NCBI GenBank assembly: GCA_019309815.1
Contig: JAFDFO010000159.1
Location: 1 to 6,005 of the forward strand
DNA from: Deltaproteobacteria bacterium
Lineage (GTDB): Bacteria; Desulfobacterota; Desulfobacteria; Desulfobacterales; C00003060
Length of the DNA stretch: 6,005 bases
Direction: 5' to 3'
The notes beneath the pieces are model-generated. The model had not been told where the DNA came from, did not search any database, and saw only the letters and a list, made by a program, of their open reading frames with translations. Shown here in pieces: positions 1 through 5,328 of the stretch (position 1 is the stretch's first letter; every line of letters begins with the position of its first letter). The translations under genes were made by a program, and so were the position numbers.

Positions 1-325
1 AGCTAAAAGTCTCCGCATCAAAGGCCACCCCGAGGTTGGCGGCAAGTTCCAGGGCACCCTTTGCTCCAAGCTCAACAAAGACCCCATCGACTTTGAGAGT
101 CTCCTTGTTTTTCAGCAATATTCCCTCTAGGTCGTTCTCTCCAAGGATCTCCTTGACCCAGGTGTCTTGGATGACCTTAACCTCGCTCTCTTTAAGTCGT
201 TTGTCGAGCGCGTCGGTAACCATGAGCTTCCGGCAAATCAGAGTTACGGTCTTGGCATATGACAACAGGGTCAGGGCACCGGTTACAGCGGCACTTTCGT
301 TGCCTACGACAGCCACATCCTCTTC
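1..325 (-). pseudogene. trxB: Thioredoxin reductase, NAD(P)-binding C-terminal fragment (out of frame, runs off left edge)
   Basis: This minus-strand frame has no start of its own and stays open to the left edge. It begins with EEDVAVVGNESAAVTGALTL, which corresponds to the first strand and glycine-rich turn of the NAD(P)-binding domain of thioredoxin reductases (E. coli KVAVIGGGNTAVEEALYL). It then follows the expected fold order: VTLICRKLMVTDAL, a basic stretch, and later VDGVFVELGAKGALELA. This is the direct continuation of the fragment at 304-693 but in another frame. The junction lacks about 20 residues that in this family carry the redox-active CxxC. Reading is therefore broken and the full flavoenzyme cannot be made by ordinary translation. 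The domain identity is clear by eye. Whether the break is real or an assembly error cannot be settled from the sequence. Confidence 0.75.
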
Positions 326-693
326 TCTCCTTTGACGCGCAGCTCCTTTCGGGTAACCCCCATTGAAAGGATGAGTGCATGCGAGGTAAAGGATTTCCCG
401 CTTTCTGTAAGCAGGCTAAAAACCTGATCTTCATTCTTCGTTTCGATGATATCCTCTTCCACGAATATTGCGCCGAAACCTTCAGCTTGAGCCCTGCCGG
501 CCGCAAGCATCTGCTTTCCTTTGACAGGTTTGTCATAACAGCAGAAATTGGCCACATGGGCCTTGTACAGCCCGCTTTTGCGAGGCTTTCCAAAGACGAC
601 AACCTTTGCCTTCTTGCCGGCAGCGTGGATCGCTGCTTGAAGCCCGGCAGGCCCACAGCCGATTATGGCAACATCACATGGAATTTCAGTCAT
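304..693 (-). pseudogene. trxB: Thioredoxin reductase, FAD-binding N-terminal fragment, truncated by frameshifting deletion
   Basis: This 129-residue ORF starts at ATG 693-691, immediately after the thioredoxin TAA (694-696), so the two genes are contiguous and probably translationally coupled. It opens with a dinucleotide-binding Rossmann motif, VAIIGCGPAG (G12, G14, G17), then KAKVVVFGK. After that comes the family-variant segment GLYKAHVANFCC where classic TrxB has GGQ, and the FAD-domain strand ALILSMGVTRKELRVKGEK. Normal family members continue with GRGVS..CxxC and the NAD(P) domain over about 300 residues. Here reading runs into MWLS and a TAG at 306-304, while the NAD(P) domain resumes one frame over. 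The enzyme would pass electrons from NAD(P)H through FAD to the adjacent thioredoxin. This copy lacks the disulfide that does so. It could still make a short FAD-domain protein, but loss of function is the simplest reading. Confidence 0.8.
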
Positions 694-1029
694 TTAGAGT
701 ACTTTTTTTACAAAAGCTTCGAGGTGGGATTTTGGTACAGCACCGACGACCTGATCAACTACTTTTCCATCTTGAAAGAGGATAAGGGTAGGGATGGCCC
801 GGATGCTGTATTGCACTGGGGTATTAGGACTGTCGTCTACGTTGCACCTGGCAAAGATGATGCTGTCACCGTGTGCCTCTTCCAGTTCCTTGAGTACCGG
901 CGCAATCGCCTTACAAGGACCGCACCAGGGTGCCCAGAAGTCGACCAAGGCCGGCTTCTCAGCTTTCAATATCTCTGATTCAAAGTTCTTGTCATCAACG
1001 TCCAAAACGCCTTTTGTCAACTTCAACAA
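694..1029 (-). CDS. trxA: Thioredoxin
   Basis: This is a cytoplasmic thiol-disulfide oxidoreductase of 111 residues, the usual thioredoxin length (about 105-110). It shows FWAPWCGPCK with the redox pair C36 and C39, the preceding D30 in LVDF, NVDDSP around 63-68, and the cis-proline motif RAIPT at P80, then FQDGK and a C-terminal amphipathic helix. All fold-defining residues are present, so it should be active. It is followed with no gap by the thioredoxin reductase remnant, its expected electron donor; with that broken, another reductase would have to reduce it. The start is uncertain. In-frame TTG codons lie at 1029, 1026, 1020 and 1005 and there is no in-frame ATG before a TAA at 1041-1039. 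No good ribosome site precedes the first TTG. AAAGG (1014-1010) before TTG 1005 would give a protein eight residues shorter. It runs divergently from the tRNA operon. Confidence 0.93.
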   Translation of the reverse strand: MLKLTKGVLDVDDKNFESEILKAEKPALVDFWAPWCGPCKAIAPVLKELEEAHGDSIIFARCNVDDSPNTPVQYSIRAIPTLILFQDGKVVDQVVGAVPKSHLEAFVKKVL

Positions 1030-1077
1030 AAACCAATGTTAACGGGCATAAAGGCCGATTTTTGACCCCCTTTCCGC

Positions 1078-1106
1078 TTGACAGGGGGGGGGCTCGGTGT
1101 TACCTT
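1078..1106 (+). promoter_or_regulatory. Promoter of the tRNA-Lys/tRNA-Glu operon
   Basis: A perfect sigma-70 -35 box TTGACA (1078-1083) is followed after exactly 17 bases by TACCTT (1101-1106), a weak -10 box keeping the T, A and final T. Nine of the spacer bases are an unbroken G run (1084-1092). Transcription would start near 1113, a few bases before tRNA-Lys. The CG-rich stretch GCCCTCC follows the -10 and resembles the discriminator of stable-RNA promoters under stringent control. That regulatory role is inference. Confidence 0.6.
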
Positions 1107-1120
1107 TCAGCCCTCCAAAC

Positions 1121-1196
1121 GGGCCGTTAACTCAGTTGGCAGAGTATCTGCCTTTTAAGCAGAGAGTCGCTGGTTCGAGTCCAGCACGGCCCACCA
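1121..1196 (+). tRNA. tRNA-Lys (anticodon TTT)
   Basis: This is a complete 76-base cloverleaf. The acceptor stem GGGCCGT pairs with ACGGCCC (1186-1192), followed by discriminator A1193 and an encoded CCA (1194-1196). The D arm contains CTCAGTTGGCAGAG. The anticodon stem TCTGC/GCAGA holds the loop CTTTTAA, giving anticodon TTT with the invariant U33. The T arm is GCTGG-TTCGAGT-CCAGC. It is the first gene of a two-tRNA operon behind a near-ideal promoter, with tRNA-Glu two bases downstream. Confidence 0.97.
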
Positions 1197-1198
1197 AC

Positions 1199-1276
1199 GT
1201 CCCCATCGTCTAGCCTGGTCCAGGACACCGGCCTTTCACGCCGGCAGCAGGGGTTCAAATCCCCTTGGGGACGCCA
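1199..1276 (+). tRNA. tRNA-Glu (anticodon TTC)
   Basis: This is a complete 78-base cloverleaf. The acceptor GTCCCCA pairs with TGGGGAC (1266-1272), followed by discriminator G1273 and an encoded CCA (1274-1276). The anticodon stem CCGGC/GCCGG carries the loop CTTTCAC, giving TTC. The T arm is AGGGG-TTCAAAT-CCCCT. It lies two bases after tRNA-Lys, so both are processed from one transcript that ends at the hairpin at 1286-1311. Its D-arm and 3'-half sequences recur about 105 bases downstream in a degenerate copy. Confidence 0.97.
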
Positions 1277-1285
1277 AAATAAATC

Positions 1286-1319
1286 AAGGCCCAGCATTTC
1301 GCTGGGCCTTTCATATTTT
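1286..1319 (+). terminator. Rho-independent terminator of the tRNA operon
   Basis: A perfect 10-bp stem, AAGGCCCAGC (1286-1295) and GCTGGGCCTT (1301-1310), closes the five-base loop ATTTC and is followed by the U-rich tract TTTCATATTTT. It starts ten bases after the tRNA-Glu CCA, the expected place for the operon terminator. Confidence 0.88.
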
Positions 1320-1403
1320 GGCGGTCCAGGGTCTCCCGCTCTTCAAGCGGGACAGCAGGGGCTTGTGCGCCTTCGGCGCATTCAAATCCCCTTGGGGACG
1401 CCA
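1320..1403 (+). pseudogene. Degenerate tRNA-Glu-like element (structured, possibly expressed)
   Basis: The element aligns to the intact tRNA-Glu through shared blocks in the same order. These are GGTCCAGG (1323-1330) from the D arm, CAGCAGGGG (1353-1361), and the 3' T-loop/acceptor/CCA end (1381-1403). Its anticodon-like hairpin TCCCGCT-CTTCA-AGCGGGA (1334-1352) keeps TTC at the anticodon position but has C instead of the invariant U33. The normal 5' acceptor strand GTCCCCA is absent; GGC plus GTCC (1320-1327) can instead pair with GGACGCC (1396-1402) around one bulged G. Between T-stem and T-loop sits a 19-base insertion (1362-1380) containing the hairpin TGCGCC-TTC-GGCGCA. A normal charged tRNA is unlikely. 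It may be a recombination or integration scar, or a tRNA-derived structured RNA. Confidence 0.6.
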
Positions 1404-1413
1404 AAATTTCAAT

Positions 1414-1453
1414 AAAACCGGGTAGGTATAATATTATGGCTTCCCGTTTTTTT
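1414..1453 (+). terminator. Possible terminator-like hairpin with T7 tail
   Basis: AAAAC(C)GGG (1414-1422) can pair with CCCGTTTT (1443-1450), with one bulged C, and seven consecutive Ts follow the stem (1447-1453). The 20-base loop contains the perfect palindrome ATAATATTAT (1428-1437). The stem is short, so this is a weak candidate. Its place just after the tRNA-Glu-like element would suit a terminator for it. The same stretch includes TATAAT (1427-1432), but I see no matching -35 box. Confidence 0.35.
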
Positions 1454-1484
1454 GTGCAAAAATTTTGGTAATTTGAAGCGAATG

Positions 1485-1514
1485 TTTTCAAATTATCCAA
1501 ATTTGATTTATAAT
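1485..1514 (+). promoter_or_regulatory. Candidate cls promoter within inverted repeats
   Basis: A perfect -10 box TATAAT (1509-1514) lies 18 bases after TTTTCA (1485-1490), a four-of-six match to the -35 consensus. The pair is framed by the inverted repeat TTTCAAATT (1486-1494) and AATTTGAAA (1518-1526), with the palindrome CAAATTTG (1498-1505) between. A protein binding these boxes would block the promoter. The region is AT-rich, so chance matches are likely enough to keep confidence modest. Confidence 0.4.
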
Positions 1515-1605
1515 CTCAATTTGAAATAATTCTAGAACTTCTAAAAATCAACACTATCTATCAGAAGCAGCGTGTTATTTCGCAAACTGCAAGGAGGGAT
1601 CAATT

Positions 1606-1629
1606 GTGACAGGAGAATTTGATCTATGA
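1606..1629 (+). CDS. Possible seven-residue leader ORF before cls
   Basis: An unusually good Shine-Dalgarno sequence, AAGGAGG (1591-1597), stands eight bases before GTG 1606. That codon opens the short frame MTGEFDL, ending in TGA at 1627-1629, and this stop overlaps the cls ATG as ATGA. The weaker cls ribosome site AGGAG (1611-1615, ten bases from the ATG) lies inside this mini-ORF. Translation of the leader would therefore deliver ribosomes to the cls start and could control it by coupling. The sequence signals are clear; translation is inference. Confidence 0.4.
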   Translation: MTGEFDL

Positions 1630-3080
1630 ATCAAGGCATATCTATAGGGACCATCTCCATGACCCTTCATATTCTCATCCAGATCGTGTTCGTCGTGAGG
1701 GTGCTGTTGCGGCCTCATCGGGATCCGGCGTCACGGATCGCCTGGATCGTGGTCATCATCGGCTTACCGGTGTTGGGCATCCTGGCTTACATCCTGTTGG
1801 GTGAAACGAACATCGGTCGACGCCGCGTGGAGCGGATGCGCGAGGTCCTCTTGCGGCTGCCGGATGTGGCCGACGCTGCAGGAGCGGACGCGACGAACTT
1901 GCAGGTCGATGTGCCGCATCGTTACGCGCATCTGTTTCAAGTCGGAAAAACGGTCAACGGTTTCGACCCCGTCGGCGGCAACCGGGCGCACTTGATGCTA
2001 GATTCGAACGCGACCATAGCCTCCATCATGGCCGATATCGATGCCGCAAAAGACCACGTCCACCTGTTGTTCTACATCTGGCTAATGGACAACAACGGTT
2101 GCAAGGTGGTGGAGGCACTGAAGCGGGCTGCTGCACGCGGTGTCACCTGCCGAGCCATGGCGGACGGTCTGGGTTCGCGCATCATGATCGGCTCGGAACA
2201 CTGGAAGGCCATGCGCGAAGCGGGCGTGCACCTGGCCAGCGCCTTGCCCATCGGCAATCCGCTGTTGCGGCCCCTGAAGGGTCGTATCGACCTGCGCAAT
2301 CACCGCAAAATCGTCATCGTAGACAATCACATCACTTATTGCGGAAGTCAGAACTGTGCCGACCCGGAGTTTCGTGTCAAGGCCAAGTACGCACCGTGGG
2401 TGGACGCTATGATGCGTTTTGAGGGGCCGATCGCCCGCCAGAACCAATTCCTGTTCGCCAGCGACTGGGAGGCCGAAACGGGCGAAAATGTCAGCGATCT
2501 GCTAAGGCAGCCCATCCCGCCGACTCAGCCCGGGGTTCCGGCACAGGTGATCGGGACCGGACCGACAGTTCGCTACTCCGCTATGCCCGAGATGTTTGAG
2601 TCTTTGATGTACACTGCCCGCCGCGAGTTGGTCATCTCGACTCCGTACTACGTTCCCGACGAGTCCATGCAGGCGGGGCTGTGCGCGAGCGCCCGCCGCA
2701 GGGTCGATACGACCATCATTGTTCCGGCAAGGAATGACTCATGGATCGTCGGTGCGGCAAGTCGAAGTTATTACAGCGATCTTCTCGCTGCCGGAGTCCA
2801 AATCTTCGAATACGAGGGCGGGCTATTGCATACCAAGTCCCTGACCCTTGACGGGGAAGTCACACTGATCGGTTCCGCTAACATGGATCGCCGAAGTTTC
2901 GAACTCAATTACGAGAACAACATCTTGTTCTACGACCGGTCGCTGACTGCTGACATGCGTCAACGGCAGGAAAGCTACATCGCCAAATCCAAACCGATCA
3001 CCTGCGAAATGGTGGAGCGCTGGACCTGGCGACGCCGGCTCTGGAATAACTCCATTGCCATGCTCGGGCCCGTGCTGTGA
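1626..3080 (+). CDS. cls: Cardiolipin synthase (ClsA-type, phospholipase D superfamily)
   Basis: This inner-membrane enzyme condenses two phosphatidylglycerol molecules into cardiolipin and glycerol. The 484 residues match the usual ClsA length (E. coli 486). Two hydrophobic N-terminal segments (about 10-28 and 39-58) anchor it and are followed by a basic linker. Both catalytic HKD motifs are intact: H226-x-K228-x4-D233 in NHRKIVIVD with GSQN after it, and H402-x-K404-x4-D409 in LLHTKSLTLD, followed by GSANMDRRSFELNYENN. ATG 1626 is chosen because it keeps the first membrane helix complete and has AGGAG ten bases upstream. The gene stands alone on its strand and converges on the TPR gene with 74 bases between them. 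Third positions look clearly more G+C-rich than in the TPR gene, and the AT-rich leader contrasts further, which may mean separate ancestry. The family assignment is secure. Confidence 0.96.
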   Translation: MNQGISIGTISMTLHILIQIVFVVRVLLRPHRDPASRIAWIVVIIGLPVLGILAYILLGETNIGRRRVERMREVLLRLPDVADAAGADATNLQVDVPHRYAHLFQVGKTVNGFDPVGGNRAHLMLDSNATIASIMADIDAAKDHVHLLFYIWLMDNNGCKVVEALKRAAARGVTCRAMADGLGSRIMIGSEHWKAMREAGVHLASALPIGNPLLRPLKGRIDLRNHRKIVIVDNHITYCGSQNCADPEFRVKAKYAPWVDAMMRFEGPIARQNQFLFASDWEAETGENVSDLLRQPIPPTQPGVPAQVIGTGPTVRYSAMPEMFESLMYTARRELVISTPYYVPDESMQAGLCASARRRVDTTIIVPARNDSWIVGAASRSYYSDLLAAGVQIFEYEGGLLHTKSLTLDGEVTLIGSANMDRRSFELNYENNILFYDRSLTADMRQRQESYIAKSKPITCEMVERWTWRRRLWNNSIAMLGPVL

Positions 3081-3154
3081 ATTCGTGCCTGCCAAGGGCG
3101 GGATTGAAAACACGGCTTCCACCCGAGTCGAGGGCAAGGGGAGGAACTTGCCAA

Positions 3155-5191
3155 TCACTGGCGCTGTTTCTGAAGCATCTCTGCTCTTGCGAGGTTGTGT
3201 CGCGCGTCAGCATAGTCTGCCTTTATTCGAATAGCCTCTCGGAAATGGTAAAGGGCTTTCTGAACATTTCCCTGGTGAATCAAAGCAATTCCCAAGTTGT
3301 TATGCGCCTTTTCATAGTCGGGTTTTATCCGCAGCGCTTCCAGGTAATGTTTGATGGCGTCGTCTATTCGTCCCTTTTCTCTAAGGGCATTACCCAGGTT
3401 ATTGTGCGCCTTTTCATAATCGGGTTTTATCCGCAGCGCCTCCAGGTAATATTTGATGGCTTCGTCGGTGCGTCCTTTTTTGTCAAGGGCGCTACCAAGG
3501 TTGTTTAGCGCATATACATAATCAGGTCTAGTGCGCAGCGCTTCCAAGTAGTGCCCGATGGCTTCATCAGTGCGTCCTTTTTTGTCAAGGGCAATTCCCA
3601 GGTTGTTGTGTGCTTCTTCATGATCGGGTTTTATCCGCAGCGCTTCCAGGTAATGTTTGATGGCTTCATCAGTGCGTCCTTTTTTGTCAAGGGCAACCCC
3701 CAGGTTGTTATGTGCCTTTTCATAATCGGGTTTTGCCTGCAGCGCTTCCAGGTAATGTTTGATGGCTTCATCAGTGCGTCCTTTTTTGTCAAGGGCATTA
3801 CCCAGGTTGTAATGTGCATCCCAATAATTAGGCTTAATGCGCAGCGCTTCGAAGTAATACGCGATGGCTTCATCGGTGCGCCCTTCTTTGCCGAGGGCAT
3901 TTGCTAAGCTGCCGTTGATTAACCAATTGTTTGATGTGTGCCTGAGGGTATGGCCAAAGAGCTTTAAGCTGTTTTGCCAGTACCGGACTTGATTCCATGA
4001 CGCTGCCATGAGTATTGAAACACAAATCGTTGACAGGATTGTAAGGGACAGCTTCCTATGGGTCCAGCTTCCCATAAGTTGAGGAACACCCCAGGCGATG
4101 GCAACATATAGACCGACGAAAGGTATATAGACAAAACGGTCTGCCATAGCTTGCGACCCCGCGTGTACAAAGCCAATGACAGGCACGAGCACACCCAGAT
4201 ACCAGAACCATCCTACAAACAAATAAGGATACTTCCGGGCGTTGCGGAACAACAACCAGGATGTGCCCCCAAGGAAGAGAAAGGCTACGACAGACTTCAA
4301 GCATGATGCTGAATTCGGATGGGGGTATAATACCGCCAGTTTGGCGGGATAGAACAACATTCCAATGTATTTGAGGTAAGAAACAAAAGCATTTGTCATT
4401 CTGACATCAATGGGCAACGCTTCCAGCGTGTATATCCCCCCAGCTTTTTGATGTGCAGCAAAGGTCACAGCACTTGCTGCTGCAGCAATGACACACAACG
4501 GAATCTTTTCTAACACCAACTGAAGGAAACGAAGTCGTTCTCCTTTGCCATGGCGAGTGAAGACTTGATCCAGCTTAAACCGATCCAGTGGCCAGTAGTC
4601 CAGAAGAATGAGAACAAACGGAAGAGTTACAAGCATGGGTTTTGCCATTAGACCGAGGAGGAAGAAGAGGAGAACCAACAAGTATCCTCTAAGGCTTGGT
4701 CGTTCTACATAACTTGAGTACCACCAGACAGTCAGAAAGAAGAACAAAGCGCTTAATACATCTTTACGCTCGGATATCCATGCCACGGACTCCACGTGCA
4801 TGGGGTGCAACGCAAACAATGCCGCAACAAAGACGCTTCGCCAGAAATCCCCTGTCATTCTCCTGAGCAAAAAGAGCAACAATAAGACATTGGCCAAATG
4901 GATGAAAACGTTTGTGAGATGATGCCAACCCGGTGATATCCCGTAAAAATGGCTCCCTGCCATGAAAGAAAGCCAGGTCAACGGAATCCACATCCCTGAG
5001 ACCGTGTTCGTGAATGCCCAAGACACGCCGTCTCCTGTAAACCCTTCCTGCACGTGACGGTTTTCGAAGACATACATGCTATCGTCAAGGTCCACAAAGT
5101 CATGGTTTCGTACTTGCCAGTAAACGGCAAGGGTAGCCACGACAAGAACGAGACAAATCAGGACTGTGCGATGCTGGTAAAGAAAGGACAT
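3155..5191 (-). CDS. Polytopic membrane protein with seven C-terminal TPRs (TMTC/GT-C-like, putative glycosyltransferase)
   Basis: This is a 678-residue protein. Residues 1-400 hold roughly 11-12 hydrophobic segments. The motifs resemble the bacterial relatives of eukaryotic TMTC proteins, which are membrane O-mannosyltransferases with TPR tails. They are an acidic first loop DFVDLDDSMYV (D34, D36, D37, where GT-C enzymes place the catalytic acid), HPMHVESVAWISERKD (129-144), AKPMLVTLPF plus LLDYWPL (183-202), YPHP (289-292) and MADRFVYIPFVGL (349-361). Seven TPRs of exactly 34 residues fill 427-664 and probably bind a partner or substrate protein. A role in glycosylating exported proteins is inference by family; many such genes are annotated only as TPR proteins. 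The start is ATG 5191, with no strong ribosome site. It lies 137 bases downstream of the exported coiled-coil gene on the same strand, with no convincing terminator between them. Confidence 0.85.
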   Translation of the reverse strand: MSFLYQHRTVLICLVLVVATLAVYWQVRNHDFVDLDDSMYVFENRHVQEGFTGDGVSWAFTNTVSGMWIPLTWLSFMAGSHFYGISPGWHHLTNVFIHLANVLLLLFLLRRMTGDFWRSVFVAALFALHPMHVESVAWISERKDVLSALFFFLTVWWYSSYVERPSLRGYLLVLLFFLLGLMAKPMLVTLPFVLILLDYWPLDRFKLDQVFTRHGKGERLRFLQLVLEKIPLCVIAAAASAVTFAAHQKAGGIYTLEALPIDVRMTNAFVSYLKYIGMLFYPAKLAVLYPHPNSASCLKSVVAFLFLGGTSWLLFRNARKYPYLFVGWFWYLGVLVPVIGFVHAGSQAMADRFVYIPFVGLYVAIAWGVPQLMGSWTHRKLSLTILSTICVSILMAASWNQVRYWQNSLKLFGHTLRHTSNNWLINGSLANALGKEGRTDEAIAYYFEALRIKPNYWDAHYNLGNALDKKGRTDEAIKHYLEALQAKPDYEKAHNNLGVALDKKGRTDEAIKHYLEALRIKPDHEEAHNNLGIALDKKGRTDEAIGHYLEALRTRPDYVYALNNLGSALDKKGRTDEAIKYYLEALRIKPDYEKAHNNLGNALREKGRIDDAIKHYLEALRIKPDYEKAHNNLGIALIHQGNVQKALYHFREAIRIKADYADARHNLARAEMLQKQRQ
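3200..3913 (-). repeat. Tandem array of seven 102-bp TPR-coding repeats
   Basis: The array is exactly 7 x 102 bases, one 34-residue TPR per unit, with no gaps. Central units are nearly identical at DNA level: 3637-3695 and 3739-3797 match over 59 consecutive bases, including silent positions. The end units (first and last TPR in the protein) have diverged. This pattern points to recent unit duplication or gene conversion in the middle of the array. Confidence 0.92.
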
Positions 5192-5328
5192 GATGTGATT
5201 TGCTTTTCTATCCAGGTTTCAATGTTGGACGTTCTGCAGAGGTTTGAGGGACTTGGGGATGAGTATCCCAATGGAGGATCAGCCCCGCTCAAGAAGACGG
5301 GGTGCAAGGACAGATCATGTTCTATCGC
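5192..5328 (-). other. Intergenic spacer between the coiled-coil gene and the TPR gene
   Basis: There is no gene here. Two small inverted repeats are visible: CCCCG (5283-5287) with CGGGG (5298-5302), and GGGAT (5256-5260) with ATCCC (5265-5269) around a four-base loop. Neither is followed on the minus strand by a T tract, so I do not call a terminator, and read-through from the upstream gene is possible. I see no convincing promoter. Confidence 0.4.

Larger units (their letters stand above)
1254..1407 (+). repeat. Direct repeat of the tRNA-Glu 3' end (27 bp, two copies)
   Basis: The 27 bases at 1254-1280, from the T-loop through the CCA and four bases beyond, recur without mismatch at 1381-1407, so the copies are 127 bases apart. 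A further nine bases (CAGCAGGGG) match at 1245-1253 and 1353-1361. Tyrosine-recombinase elements commonly use tRNA 3' ends as attachment sites and leave such a duplication, but no integrase is visible here and only about 100 bases lie between the copies. Confidence 0.85.

Noticed and set aside
300..335. Programmed ribosomal frameshift in the reductase
   Set aside because: A frameshift alone could not restore the missing CxxC segment, and there is no classic slippery heptamer.
192..656. A 154-codon minus-strand frame crossing the reductase break
   Set aside because: It is an out-of-frame, Arg/Cys-rich translation of the reductase gene and resembles neither half of it.
379..978. A 199-codon plus-strand frame
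   Set aside because: It lies antisense to the thioredoxin and reductase coding sequence and shows no recognisable domain.
1320..1403. Selenocysteine tRNA (TTCA in the loop, extra arm)
   Set aside because: The stem register puts TTC, not TCA, at the anticodon. The extra hairpin lies inside the T arm rather than in the variable arm, and the 3' end is identical to tRNA-Glu.
1255..1500. An 81-codon minus-strand frame over the tRNA-Glu repeat and AT-rich region
   Set aside because: It runs across a tRNA, a terminator and the repeat element in antisense, with no ribosome site or domain.
3133..3152. Hairpin GGCAAG/CTTGCC as a bidirectional terminator between the converging genes
   Set aside because: It has only six pairs with an eight-base loop and no T tract on either strand.
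3077..3907. Plus-strand reading frames with a periodic FDGFISASFFVKG-like pattern
   Set aside because: They are the antisense of the 102-base TPR repeats; the periodicity is inherited and the minus-strand product is unmistakable.
3200..3913. CRISPR-like regular repeats
   Set aside because: The units are contiguous 102-base codon-phased TPRs with no spacers.
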